From the NCBI GenBank assembly GCA_021784375.1, contig JAJXSV010000023.1:1-15675 (forward strand): a stretch of DNA of 15,675 nucleotides, given 5' to 3'. Shown piece after piece: positions 1 to 7,597 of the stretch. The DNA is from Actinomycetes bacterium (lineage in GTDB: Bacteria > Actinomycetota > Actinomycetes > S36-B12 > UBA5976). How positions within the stretch are numbered: the stretch's first letter is position 1; every line of letters starts with the position of its first letter. The notes beneath the pieces are model-generated. The model was given only the letters and a program-made list of their open reading frames with translations. It did not search any database and was not told the origin of the DNA. The translations under genes were made by a program, and so were the position numbers.

Positions 1-2
1 TC

Positions 3-47
3 CGGAGTGGTGACATCGACCTGGTCCGCTTGGACACCTCGCGATGA
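3..47 (+). CDS. C-terminal end of an unidentified upstream gene (partial)
   Basis: An open frame enters from the left edge and ends at TGA 45-47, giving the last 14 codons (RSGDIDLVRLDTSR). Its stop shares the ATGA overlap with the ATG at 44 of the next gene, the usual signature of translationally coupled genes in one operon. The other two forward frames also stop early (at 11-13 and 73-75), so the overlap is the main evidence that this frame is coding. Too little is present to name a product. Confidence 0.35.
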   Translation, partial: RSGDIDLVRLDTSR

Positions 48-1096
48 CCACAGGCGTCGGCATGGCCTGCGGTGAGGTGGCCTGGGAGCGGGCAGTCCTC
101 GCTGAGGCCGGCCTGCACGGCGAGCTCGAGGTGGCTCGGCGCTATGTGGATGTGGCAGGCATGGAGCGCGACGCCCGCACCGGGCGGCTGCCGGCGGTCA
201 TCATCATGAGCCCGGCCCTGCGCGGGTTCCTCGAGGCCCCGGTCAAGGCGCTGTCGTCGGCCACACACGTCATCGTCCTCCTCGACTCCATCCGCCCGCC
301 CTGGCTGCTCGGGTCGGGGCTCGACTGCCGTGAAGTCGACAGCCTCGACATCGCCGCCTTCGTCGACGGTCTGGCCGGGTTGGCGCCACCGGCAGGAGGC
401 AAAGCGCACGGTCAACCGTTCGGCGCCGGAGTCGTCACCGTGTTCATGGGTGTGAGCGGCGGCAGCGGAACCTCATCCCTCGCGCACCTGTATGCACGGT
501 CCCGGCCGGAGTCGCTGCTCGTCGAGGGCGACTGCCTGCACCCGTCCCTGGCCTTCCTGCTCGGACGTACGGCGGCGTCGCCGCCTCTCGCTGAGGCCAT
601 GGACGGCGAGATCGGCGGTGAGGCATTGGTGCGCCTGGCGGGCGAGGAGCGCGCGCTCACGTTGACGATCGGTGCAGGCGACGAACCGTCGCCGACGGCG
701 TTCCTGCGCGTCGTGGAGCGGGCCAGCCGGTGCTGCCCGGAGGTGATCGTCGACGCGGGCTCGGACTCGCCGTTCCTCGAGCCGTTGCTCGCACGCTGTG
801 ACCGCCTGGTGGTCGTCACACCTGCGACCCCACTCGGGATCGTCCGCGTGTGCTCACTCGGTTCGCGGATCCCCCGGCCACCCGGTGGCGTTGCCGTCAT
901 CGCGAATCGGGCGCGCAACTCGGCCATCGGCGGCCCGCGCTGGACGAATGCGGTGCGCACTGTCGTCGAGCGCGAGACCGGCCTGGATCCGGTGTTCGTT
1001 GCCGACGACGTGGAGGGCTTCGATCGGGCCTGGCTCAGCGGGGATTGGCAGCCACTGGGCGGCGCGGTCCCTCATCTGCTGTTCACCCAGTCGTAG
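44..1096 (+). CDS. Ssd/CpaE-like ParA/MinD-family protein with degenerate P-loop
   Basis: This 350-residue protein has the layout of the actinobacterial Ssd / CpaE-TadZ group. An N-terminal receiver-like part without an obvious phosphorylation site (about 1-115) precedes a ParA/MinD-like nucleotide-fold domain (about 130-345). The P-loop region is GVSGGSGTSS (136-145), where the canonical GKGGxGKT lysines are both absent. Degeneracy at this site is common in Ssd/CpaE proteins, so ATP binding may be weak or lost. Later segments VIVDAG and DRLVVVTPATPLGI fit the Walker B region and the following strand. Family members act in Flp/Tad pilus polar assembly or septum placement; the role here is inferred. 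The usual partner tadA does not follow: the next gene is glgP. The ATG at 44 is chosen because it overlaps the preceding stop (ATGA); an in-frame ATG at 62 is an alternative. Confidence 0.55.
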   Translation: MTTGVGMACGEVAWERAVLAEAGLHGELEVARRYVDVAGMERDARTGRLPAVIIMSPALRGFLEAPVKALSSATHVIVLLDSIRPPWLLGSGLDCREVDSLDIAAFVDGLAGLAPPAGGKAHGQPFGAGVVTVFMGVSGGSGTSSLAHLYARSRPESLLVEGDCLHPSLAFLLGRTAASPPLAEAMDGEIGGEALVRLAGEERALTLTIGAGDEPSPTAFLRVVERASRCCPEVIVDAGSDSPFLEPLLARCDRLVVVTPATPLGIVRVCSLGSRIPRPPGGVAVIANRARNSAIGGPRWTNAVRTVVERETGLDPVFVADDVEGFDRAWLSGDWQPLGGAVPHLLFTQS

Positions 1097-1107
1097 CGCG
1101 CGTTCGC

Positions 1108-1113
1108 TAGCCT
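1108..1113 (+). promoter_or_regulatory. Putative -10 box (TAGCCT) of a leaderless glgP transcript
   Basis: TAGCCT fits the actinobacterial TAnnnT -10 consensus and ends 7 nt before the GTG start of glgP, so transcription would begin at or next to the start codon. No Shine-Dalgarno sequence is visible before the GTG. No convincing -35 box is seen. Confidence 0.45.
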
Positions 1114-1120
1114 GCTGCGG

Positions 1121-3673
1121 GTGAGAGCGATTCGACGATTCACCGTGCGTGCCGTGCTTCCCGAGCCGATCCAGGGGTTGGCCGAGCTCGCCGGGAACCT
1201 GCGCTGGGCTTGGCACGCGCCCACGCGTGACCTCTTCGCGGACATCGACCGCGACCTCTTCGACGCCTTGGGGGGCGACCCCGGTCGACTCATCGCCGAG
1301 GTTCGCACGGAACGCCTCGCCGAACTCGCCGACGATGCCGCCTTCGTGGCACGCGTGGGCGACCTCGTCGACGATCTGCGCGCCTACCTGACGGGCGAGC
1401 GCTGGTACCAGCGGCAGCCGGGCCTGCCGCGGGCCATCGGCTACTTCTCCGCCGAATTCGGCGTGGCCGCGCAGTTGCCCCAGTACTCCGGTGGCCTCGG
1501 CATCCTCGCCGGCGACCACCTGAAGGCGGCTTCCGATCTGGGTGCCCCCATCATCGGGGTGGGTCTCTTCTACCGCTCGGGGTACTTCAAGCAATCGCTG
1601 GCCCGTGACGGCTGGCAGCAGGAGACCTACCCGGTCGTGGACCCGGATGGCCTGCCCCTGAACCAGCTGCGCGAGGCCGATGGGACCCCGGTGCGTGTCG
1701 AGATCGGACTGCCCGGTGGTCGCAGGCTGATCGCACACATCTGGCTGGCAGCAGTCGGGCGCGTCCCCCTGCTGCTCCTCGACGCCAACGTCGAGGAGAA
1801 CGCCCCCGCGGAGCGAGAGGTCACGGATCGCCTGTACGGCGGGGGACACGAGCACCGACTGCTCCAGGAGGTGCTGCTGGGCGTCGGCGGGATCCGGGCC
1901 CTGCGCGCCTACGCGCGGCTCACCGGTACGCCGGATCCCGAGGTCTTCCACTGCAACGAGGGCCATGCGGGATTCCTCGGCGTGGAGCGCATCCGCGAGT
2001 ACGGGGCGCAGGGTGTGGCCTTCGAACCTGCGCTCGAAGCGGTGCGCGCCTCCACCATCTTCACCACCCACACGCCGGTGCCCGCCGGCATCGACCGCTT
2101 CCCCCGCGACATCGTGGAGCGCTTCTTCGGTGGCAGCAGTGAGTCCGATCTGGCGCCAGCCTCACGCATCCTCCGGCTGGGAGCCGAGGACTACCCCGGT
2201 GGCGACCCCGACGTGTTCAACATGGCAGTGCTCGGCCTGCGGATCGGCCAACGTGCCAATGGCGTGAGCATGCTGCACGGCGCGGTCTCGCGCGCCATGT
2301 TCACGGAGTTGTGGCCGTCCTTCGACACCGACGAGGTGCCGATCTCCTCGGTGACCAACGGGGTCCACGCACCCACCTGGGTGGCTGGCCCGATCGCAGC
2401 GCTCGCCAAGGGCCAGGCGCTCGACACCGACGAGGCCTGGGCAAGCATCGGGGATTCCGAGCCCGAGGCCCTCTGGCGGACCAAGCGCGAACTGCGGGAG
2501 CGGCTCATCGCCAACACCCGTTCCCGGCTGTACGCGTCCTGGATCAACCGCGGTGCCAGTCCCGCGGAGCTCAATTGGATCGAGAACGTCCTCGATCCGG
2601 ACATCCTCACCATCGGCTTCGCGCGACGCGTCCCGTCCTACAAGCGGCTCACCCTGATGCTGCAGGACCCCGAGCGGCTGCGGGCACTGCTCACCCACAG
2701 GAAGCGCCCCATCCAGATCGTGATTGCTGGCAAGTCGCATCCGGCCGACGACGGTGGCAAGCGACTCATCCAGCAACTCGTGCAGTTCGCGGACGAGAAG
2801 GATGTGCGGCACCGCATCGTGTTCCTGCCCGACTACGACATGGGCCTGGCGTCCTGGCTGTACCCGGGTTGCGACGTCTGGTTGAACAACCCGTTGCGGC
2901 CCCTTGAGGCATGTGGCACGTCGGGCATGAAGGCGGCGCTCAATGGAGCGCTCAACCTCTCCATCCTCGATGGCTGGTGGGATGAGTGGTTCGACGGGGA
3001 GAACGGGTGGGCCATCCCCACGGCCGAGGGCATCGTCGACCCCGAGCGACGCGACGAGCTGGAGGCGGCCGCGCTGTATGCGCTGCTCGAGAAGAGCGTC
3101 ACGCCATGCTTCTACGACACCGACAAGCGCGGCCTGCCGCAACGTTGGCTGGAGATGCTCAGCCACACCCTGCGCACGCTCGGTCCCAAGGTGTCGGCCA
3201 CGCGCATGGTGCGGGAGTACATCACCGACCTGTATGCACCGGCAGCGTTCGCCGGGCGCCGCGTCACCGGCGACAACATGGCGCTGGCGCAGGAACTGGC
3301 GAGTTGGAAGGCGCGCGTCCGCGCGGCCTGGCCCGGAGTGGCCATCGAGCGCATCGATGCCATCGACCTGCCGGACCATCCGCTACGGGGTTCGAACATG
3401 ACCGTGCGCGCCTACGTCCAACTGGGCGCACTCGACATCGCCGACGTGGCGGTGGAGCTGGTGTACGGACGTGCCGATTCCAATGACCGCATCGTGAACG
3501 CGCGCGTGGCCGCCATGGCGCCCGTCGAGCGCCTGGACGGCAATCGCCTGCGCATGGAGAGCACGGTGCGCCTGGCGGATGCGGGTGCCCTCGGCTACAC
3601 CGTGCGCGTGGTACCGCTCCACGAGGGTCTGGTGGGCAACGCGGAGATGGGCCTGCAGGTGCTGGCGCACTGA
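1121..3673 (+). CDS. glgP: Alpha-glucan (glycogen) phosphorylase, GT35, DUF3417 type
   Basis: This enzyme releases glucose-1-phosphate from the non-reducing ends of glycogen or maltodextrin using phosphate and pyridoxal phosphate in the cytoplasm. The 850-residue length fits the bacterial/archaeal phosphorylase subfamily that carries an N-terminal DUF3417 region (about 1-110), shorter at the N-terminus than the E. coli/mammalian type. The catalytic domain begins with YFSAEFGVAAQLPQYSGGLG (from about residue 107) followed by GDHLKAASDLG. The PLP site is ACGTSGMKAALNGALN, with Lys604 as the expected Schiff-base lysine. The GTG start follows a TAGCCT box at leaderless spacing, and the N-terminus MRAIRRFTVRAVLP suits the family. 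Its stop lies 4 nt from the stop of convergent glgX, which acts on the same polymer. Control by a leaderless promoter is an inference. Confidence 0.95.
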   Translation: MRAIRRFTVRAVLPEPIQGLAELAGNLRWAWHAPTRDLFADIDRDLFDALGGDPGRLIAEVRTERLAELADDAAFVARVGDLVDDLRAYLTGERWYQRQPGLPRAIGYFSAEFGVAAQLPQYSGGLGILAGDHLKAASDLGAPIIGVGLFYRSGYFKQSLARDGWQQETYPVVDPDGLPLNQLREADGTPVRVEIGLPGGRRLIAHIWLAAVGRVPLLLLDANVEENAPAEREVTDRLYGGGHEHRLLQEVLLGVGGIRALRAYARLTGTPDPEVFHCNEGHAGFLGVERIREYGAQGVAFEPALEAVRASTIFTTHTPVPAGIDRFPRDIVERFFGGSSESDLAPASRILRLGAEDYPGGDPDVFNMAVLGLRIGQRANGVSMLHGAVSRAMFTELWPSFDTDEVPISSVTNGVHAPTWVAGPIAALAKGQALDTDEAWASIGDSEPEALWRTKRELRERLIANTRSRLYASWINRGASPAELNWIENVLDPDILTIGFARRVPSYKRLTLMLQDPERLRALLTHRKRPIQIVIAGKSHPADDGGKRLIQQLVQFADEKDVRHRIVFLPDYDMGLASWLYPGCDVWLNNPLRPLEACGTSGMKAALNGALNLSILDGWWDEWFDGENGWAIPTAEGIVDPERRDELEAAALYALLEKSVTPCFYDTDKRGLPQRWLEMLSHTLRTLGPKVSATRMVREYITDLYAPAAFAGRRVTGDNMALAQELASWKARVRAAWPGVAIERIDAIDLPDHPLRGSNMTVRAYVQLGALDIADVAVELVYGRADSNDRIVNARVAAMAPVERLDGNRLRMESTVRLADAGALGYTVRVVPLHEGLVGNAEMGLQVLAH

Positions 3674-3684
3674 GGCGTCACCTG
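3656..3684. terminator. Weak inverted repeat across the glgP/glgX stop codons
   Basis: CAGGTG (3656-3661) and CACCTG (3679-3684) can form a 6-bp stem around a 17-nt loop that contains both stop codons. It has no U-tract and the loop is long, so a role as a bidirectional terminator is only a possibility. No better terminator is visible between these convergent genes. Confidence 0.2.
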
Positions 3685-5801
3685 GCGCGGAGTACCGACA
3701 CGCTGCGACCAGCGAGGTTGAGCACGGCACCTGCAGCGTGCCGACCATGGCCACTCGCGTACGCCGGTGCCCCTGTGTCCAGCTCCGTCTCCCACGCCGA
3801 GGCGTAGGGCATGCCGGGGAGGCGGAACTTCACCGGGTCCGCGCCGGCGTGGAGCAGCAGCAGGAAGCTGTCGCTCACCTCGGTGGAGGTGGGACTCGTC
3901 GACGCGCCGTTGAGGAACATGCCGATGGTGCGGGTGTCCGGGGCGTTCCACTTGTCGCGGCTGATCTCGGCGCCGTCGGTGCCCAGCCAGGCCAGGTCCT
4001 TGGCGGCGTTCGCCGCGATGACCTGTCCCCAGCGGTAGTAGGGGCGCCGGAACACCGGGTTCTCGGCGCGCAGGGCCAGTAGTTGCCGGGCGAACTTGAG
4101 GAGCTCGGTCTGGGGCTCCTCTAGGGCCCAATCGACCCAGGAGATCTCGTTGTCCTGGCAGTAGGCATTGTTGTTGCCGCGTTGCGTGCGCCCGATCTCG
4201 TCGCCCATGGTGATCATGGGGACGCCCAGCGAGAGCACGAGTGTGGTGAGGATGTTGCGCTGCTGGCGCGCCCGCAGTTCGAGGATCGCCTCGTCGGTGG
4301 TGGCGCCCTCCACCCCGTGGTTCCAGGAGCGGTTGTCGTTGGCGCCGTCGCGATTCATCTCGCCGTTCGCCATGTTGTGCTTCTGGTCGTAGCTCACGAG
4401 GTCGCGCAGGGTGAAGCCGTCGTGCGCCGTCACGAAGTTCAGGGAGGCCCTCGGCTTGCGGCGTGCGGCTGCGTAGAGGTCCGCAGACCCCGAGAGGCGC
4501 CAGCCGAGATCGGCGATGCCGGAGCCGGCTCCTCGCCAGAAGTCGCGGACGGTGTCGCGGAACTTGTCATTCCACTCGGACCACAACCCCGGGAAGTGCC
4601 CCACCTGGTAACCGCCGGCACCGACGTCCCAGGGCTCCGCGATGAGCTTCACGGTGCGCAGCACGGGGTCCTGGTTGATGGCCTGGAGGAAGGGGCCGTA
4701 CATGTTCACGTCATGGTGCCCGCGCACCAACGTCGAGGCGAGGTCGAAGCGGAACCCGTCCACGTGCATCTCGGTGGCCCAGTAGCGCATGGAGTCGAGC
4801 ACCAGCCGCAGCACCGCTGGCTGCGAGACGTCGAGGGTGTTCCCGGTGCCGGTGTAGTCGCGGTAGTAGCGCCGGTCGTCCGCGAGCTTGTAGTAGGCGG
4901 CGTTGTCGATGCCCCGGAAGGACACCGTGGGGCCACGCTGGCCACCCTCTGCGGTGTGGTTGTAGACCACGTCGAGGATCACCTCGATGCCCGCCTCGTG
5001 GAAGCGCTTCACCATGGACTTGAATTCGGCCACCTGCTGGCCCTCGCTGCCGGACGACGCGTACTCGGCGTGGGGCGCGAAGTAGCCGAGGGTGTTGTAT
5101 CCCCAGAGGTTCGGCATACCGGCGCCCGCGAGGTGCTCCTCCGGCATCGACTGCTGCACGGGCAGCAACTCCAGCGCGGTCACGCCCAGCGACTTCAGGT
5201 GTTCGATGATGCTGGGATGTGCGAGCCCGGCGTAGGTTCCGCGCAGTTCCACCGGGACGTCGGGATGGAGTTTCGTCATGCTCTTGACATGCGCCTCGTA
5301 GACCACGGAATCCGCCCACGGGGTGTGCGGCCGGCGGTCGGCGCCCCAATCGAAGGCGTTGTCGACCACGATGGAGAAGGGCACGTAGGGCGCGGAGTCG
5401 CGCTCGTCCCGGGTGGAGTCGTCCTCCGGTGAGTAGGGGTTCAACTTGTGGGCGAAGACCGCGGGATTGCGCACCAGCGCGCCGCTCATGGCCCGTGCGT
5501 AGGGGTCGAGCAGCAGCTTGTGCGGATTCCAGCGATTGCCGTGTGCAGGGTCCCAGTTGCCGTGCACACGGAGCCCGTAGCGGGTGCCGATGCCGTGGCG
5601 CGGGATGAACCCGTGGTGGATGCCATCGGTGCGCTCGGGCAGGCGATAGCGCGTCTCACTGCCGTCGGCGTGGCGCACGCAGAAGTCCACCGCCTCCGCG
5701 CCACCGGACCACACGGCCACATTGAGGCCGCCGTCGCGCGGCGTCACGCCGAGCGGATCGGGCAGTCCGGCGCTGACGGGCTCGTCGGTCAGTCCATGCA
5801 T
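3678..5801 (-). CDS. glgX: Glycogen debranching enzyme GlgX (isoamylase-type GH13)
   Basis: This enzyme hydrolyses alpha-1,6 branch points, mainly of phosphorylase limit dextrins, complementing the convergent glgP. From ATG 5801 the protein has 707 residues, normal for GlgX. An N-terminal CBM48-like beta domain (about 10-110) precedes the GH13 barrel. All four conserved GH13 regions are visible: DVVYNH; GFRFDLAS with nucleophile Asp353; LIAEPWD with acid/base Glu389; and VTAHDGF with Asp461. The ATG at 5801 is preceded by GGTGA. The same frame stays open up to a TTG at 5855, but that would start inside a palindrome and add 18 residues lacking GlgX features, so it was not used. The gene diverges from etfB. 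A TACCCT box (5820-5825, minus strand) is a reasonable -10. Confidence 0.96.
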   Translation of the reverse strand: MHGLTDEPVSAGLPDPLGVTPRDGGLNVAVWSGGAEAVDFCVRHADGSETRYRLPERTDGIHHGFIPRHGIGTRYGLRVHGNWDPAHGNRWNPHKLLLDPYARAMSGALVRNPAVFAHKLNPYSPEDDSTRDERDSAPYVPFSIVVDNAFDWGADRRPHTPWADSVVYEAHVKSMTKLHPDVPVELRGTYAGLAHPSIIEHLKSLGVTALELLPVQQSMPEEHLAGAGMPNLWGYNTLGYFAPHAEYASSGSEGQQVAEFKSMVKRFHEAGIEVILDVVYNHTAEGGQRGPTVSFRGIDNAAYYKLADDRRYYRDYTGTGNTLDVSQPAVLRLVLDSMRYWATEMHVDGFRFDLASTLVRGHHDVNMYGPFLQAINQDPVLRTVKLIAEPWDVGAGGYQVGHFPGLWSEWNDKFRDTVRDFWRGAGSGIADLGWRLSGSADLYAAARRKPRASLNFVTAHDGFTLRDLVSYDQKHNMANGEMNRDGANDNRSWNHGVEGATTDEAILELRARQQRNILTTLVLSLGVPMITMGDEIGRTQRGNNNAYCQDNEISWVDWALEEPQTELLKFARQLLALRAENPVFRRPYYRWGQVIAANAAKDLAWLGTDGAEISRDKWNAPDTRTIGMFLNGASTSPTSTEVSDSFLLLLHAGADPVKFRLPGMPYASAWETELDTGAPAYASGHGRHAAGAVLNLAGRSVSVLRAR

Positions 5802-5819
5802 GGCGTCACCACGGGGCAC

Positions 5820-5825
5820 AGGGTA
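5820..5825 (-). promoter_or_regulatory. Putative -10 box (TACCCT) for glgX
   Basis: On the minus strand TACCCT matches TAnnnT and would give a transcript with a leader of roughly 12 nt before ATG 5801. With a 17-nt spacer the -35 hexamer would fall at the edge of the 12-bp palindrome 5845-5856, so a protein bound there could block this promoter. The assignment is inferred from spacing only. Confidence 0.3.
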
Positions 5826-5829
5826 CCGT
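5824..5829 (+). promoter_or_regulatory. Possible -10 box (TACCGT) for etfB
   Basis: TACCGT fits TAnnnT and would start an mRNA near 5836, with a leader of about 30 nt that contains the GGAG ribosome site and the 12-bp palindrome. It overlaps the predicted glgX -10 on the other strand. A second option, CAATCT at 5853-5858, lies too close to the start to leave the GGAG in the mRNA. Confidence 0.25.
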
Positions 5830-5844
5830 TGGGCGCACCCCGAA

Positions 5845-5856
5845 ATTGGATCCAAT
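5845..5856. promoter_or_regulatory. Perfect 12-bp palindrome, candidate operator between glgX and etfB
   Basis: ATTGGATCCAAT is a perfect inverted repeat located 44 nt upstream of the glgX ATG and 10 nt upstream of the etfB ATG. It is A/T-rich at its ends within a G/C-rich region, which makes it stand out. Its size and symmetry resemble dimeric repressor operators such as those of GntR/FadR-type regulators, but no such regulator gene lies in this window. Its position could affect both divergent promoters. Confidence 0.4.
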
Positions 5857-5858
5857 CT

Positions 5859-5862
5859 GGAG
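5859..5862 (+). promoter_or_regulatory. Ribosome binding site (GGAG) deciding the etfB start
   Basis: GGAG lies 4 nt before ATG 5867 and sets that ATG as the start, rather than the in-frame ATG at 5846 inside or next to the palindrome. Confidence 0.55.
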
Positions 5863-5866
5863 TGTC

Positions 5867-6637
5867 ATGCGCATCGCCGTCTGCATCAAGCAGGTTCCGG
5901 ACAGTTACGCCGAGAAGCGCATGATCGACGGTCGCATCGACCGCGCGGCTTCGGACCGGGTGCTCAACGACCTCGATGAGTACGCCGTCGAGACCGCCCT
6001 GCTGCTCGCGGAGGCCCATCCCGACACCAGCGTGACGGCCGTGAGTGTGGGGCCGGATGAGGCCGCCGAGGCCATCCGCCGGGCCCTCGCCATGGGTGCC
6101 AACGACGCCATCCACATCGCCGACCCTGCCATCGCCGGCAGCGACGCCCCGGCCACCGCCCGCGTCCTCGCCGCTGCGCTGAAGGGCCGCGGATTCGACA
6201 TCGTGATGTTCGGCCAGGAGTCCACCGATGCCAAGATGGGCGTGGTGCAGGCCATGGTCGCGACCATGCTCGACCTGCCGCTGCTCTCCTTCGCCGAGGC
6301 GGTCCGCGTCGAGCAGGGCCGTGTGCACATCACCCGCCGCACCGAGGTCGGCCTGCTCGATATGACGGCAGACATGCCGGTTGCAGTTGCCGTGGTGGAG
6401 CGCATCCACGAACCGCGCTATCCGTCGTTCAAGGGCATCATGGCTGCGCGCAAGGCCCCCTTGGAGAAGCTCGACCTGGCGGCCATCGGTGTGCAGCCCG
6501 GCGACGTCGGAGTGGCCGGGAGCCGCACCGAGGTGCTGGACGTGCGACTCCGGCCCCCGCGCACCAGGGGTGCACTGGTCACGGAGAACGGCGCACAGGC
6601 GCTCGTCGATTACCTCAAGACGCAGAAGCTGGTGTGA
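5867..6637 (+). CDS. etfB: Electron transfer flavoprotein subunit beta
   Basis: EtfB pairs with EtfA to form the soluble FAD/AMP heterodimer that takes electrons from acyl-CoA and related dehydrogenases and passes them to ETF:quinone oxidoreductase. The 256-residue length is typical. The N-terminus [13 protein letters not shown] is the standard EtfB start. [20 protein letters not shown] and [11 protein letters not shown] are characteristic nucleotide-binding segments, and the signature region [16 protein letters not shown] lies at about 180-195. The ATG at 5867 has a GGAG ribosome site; an upstream in-frame ATG at 5846 would add only seven residues not seen in the family. etfA begins 1 nt after the stop, so the pair is one transcription unit. 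Divergent glgX shares the promoter region, and the palindrome there may act on both. Confidence 0.96.
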   Translation: MRIAVCIKQVPDSYAEKRMIDGRIDRAASDRVLNDLDEYAVETALLLAEAHPDTSVTAVSVGPDEAAEAIRRALAMGANDAIHIADPAIAGSDAPATARVLAAALKGRGFDIVMFGQESTDAKMGVVQAMVATMLDLPLLSFAEAVRVEQGRVHITRRTEVGLLDMTADMPVAVAVVERIHEPRYPSFKGIMAARKAPLEKLDLAAIGVQPGDVGVAGSRTEVLDVRLRPPRTRGALVTENGAQALVDYLKTQKLV

Positions 6638-6638
6638 T

Positions 6639-7559
6639 GTGACGACGATCCTCGCGGTGATCGTGCCCGCCGCCTCGGAACGCACGAACAGTGAACTGCT
6701 CAGTTTGGCGCGCACGCTGGGCAGCTGTGTGGCGGTGGCCACCGCCCCCGGGCTGGATGCATCGTTCGCCGGTCGCTACGGCGCCAGCGAACTGTGCGTG
6801 CCCGATCGGGCATCGGTGTCCGTGCAGGATGCGGCGGAGTTCGTCGCTGCGGCCGCCACGGAGTGCTCCGCCGACGTCGTCCTCCTCCCGAACTCCATCG
6901 ACTGCACCGAGATCGCGGCCATCCTGGCCGTGCACCTCGACGCCGGCATCATCACCAACGCATCGACGGTGCTGCCCGACCTCAGTTGTGAGGTCAGTGT
7001 GTTCGGCGGATCCACAACCGTCACCTCCAGGGCCACGGGCCGCCTGATCGCGACCGTGCGAGCAGGCGCCGCGGAGGCGACCCCGGCGCCCACGAACTGC
7101 ACCGAGCGCCCGCTGGCGCACCCCCTGTCCGCCGCCTCCGCCCGCATCTCCGTCGGCGAACTGCGTCCCGCGGAGAAGTCCTCGCGCCCGGACCTCGTCA
7201 CCGCGGACATCGTCGTGTCCGGTGGGCGAGGCGTGGGCTCGGCTGAGGGATTCAAGGTCATCGAGGCCTTCGCGGATCGCCTCGGCGGGGCTGTGGGCTC
7301 TTCGCGTGCCGCCGTCGAGGCGGGCTGGTATCCCCACGCCTTCCAGGTCGGCCAGACCGGGGTCACCGTCGCTCCGCAGTTGTACCTGGCCGCCGGCATC
7401 AGCGGCGCCATCCAGCACCGAGCGGGCATGCAGACCTCGAAGCGGATCGTGGCCGTGAACAAGGACGGGGAGGCGCCCATCTTCGAGGTGGCCGACCTCG
7501 GCATCGTGGGCGACCTCTTCGACGTGCTTCCGGCGGCCCAGGCGCTCCTCGAGGACTGA
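6639..7559 (+). CDS. etfA: Electron transfer flavoprotein subunit alpha
   Basis: EtfA carries the FAD of the electron transfer flavoprotein. The GTG at 6639 gives a 306-residue protein, starts 1 nt after the etfB stop and yields [17 protein letters not shown]. The frame is open further upstream, but that part is antiparallel or shifted coding within etfB and was rejected. The N-terminal half (about 1-180) is the EtfB-like domain. The C-terminal FAD domain starts with [16 protein letters not shown], and the EtfA signature [13 protein letters not shown]...VAVN lies at about 248-274, followed by the usual [10 protein letters not shown]. Translation is probably coupled to etfB. A GC-rich hairpin directly after the stop likely ends the transcript. 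Confidence 0.96.
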   Translation: MTTILAVIVPAASERTNSELLSLARTLGSCVAVATAPGLDASFAGRYGASELCVPDRASVSVQDAAEFVAAAATECSADVVLLPNSIDCTEIAAILAVHLDAGIITNASTVLPDLSCEVSVFGGSTTVTSRATGRLIATVRAGAAEATPAPTNCTERPLAHPLSAASARISVGELRPAEKSSRPDLVTADIVVSGGRGVGSAEGFKVIEAFADRLGGAVGSSRAAVEAGWYPHAFQVGQTGVTVAPQLYLAAGISGAIQHRAGMQTSKRIVAVNKDGEAPIFEVADLGIVGDLFDVLPAAQALLED

Positions 7560-7560
7560 G

Positions 7561-7578
7561 GCGCGGGGCGTCCCGCGC
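7561..7578 (+). terminator. GC-rich hairpin after etfA
   Basis: GCGCGGG (7561-7567) pairs with CCCGCGC (7572-7578) in a perfect 7-bp stem closed by the tetraloop GCGT. It begins 1 nt after the etfA stop and ends 7 nt before the -10 box of the next gene. It has no U-tract, as is common for actinobacterial terminators. It would separate etfBA from the cysteine desulfurase operon. Confidence 0.5.
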
Positions 7579-7585
7579 GCCGATC

Positions 7586-7591
7586 TAGTAT
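7586..7591 (+). promoter_or_regulatory. Putative -10 box (TAGTAT) of a leaderless desulfurase transcript
   Basis: TAGTAT is a good TAnnnT -10 and ends 6 nt before the GTG start codon at 7598, so the mRNA would begin at the start codon. No ribosome site precedes the GTG, although the family N-terminus requires this start. Confidence 0.55.
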
Positions 7592-7597
7592 TCCGAG

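Noticed and set aside
854..2071. Long minus-strand frame (about 405 codons) opposite ssd-like and glgP
   Set aside because: It lies across the end of one gene and the start of another that are well supported; its composition is that of a high-GC shadow frame, with no motif.
2574..2582. Sequence resembling half of the 12-bp palindrome inside glgP
   Set aside because: Only one half matches and it lies in coding sequence for NWIE; chance similarity.
2162..3379. Second 405-codon minus-strand frame opposite glgP
   Set aside because: It is entirely inside the glgP catalytic region, including the PLP site; no domain or ribosome site is seen.
4182..5432. Plus-strand frame of about 416 codons opposite glgX
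   Set aside because: It is antisense to all four GH13 motifs of glgX; the translation is His/Val/Gly-rich low-information sequence.
5802..5855. TTG start extending GlgX by 18 residues
   Set aside because: The codon is in the palindrome, and the added residues do not resemble GlgX N-termini; ATG 5801 is better.
5846..5866. Upstream ATG giving EtfB seven extra residues
   Set aside because: It lies in the palindrome, has no ribosome site, and EtfB proteins begin at the [12 protein letters not shown] motif with GGAG in front.
6381..6638. N-terminal extension of the etfA frame into etfB
   Set aside because: The added sequence is Arg/Ser/Trp-rich shadow translation of etfB; GTG 6639 gives the normal EtfA N-terminus.
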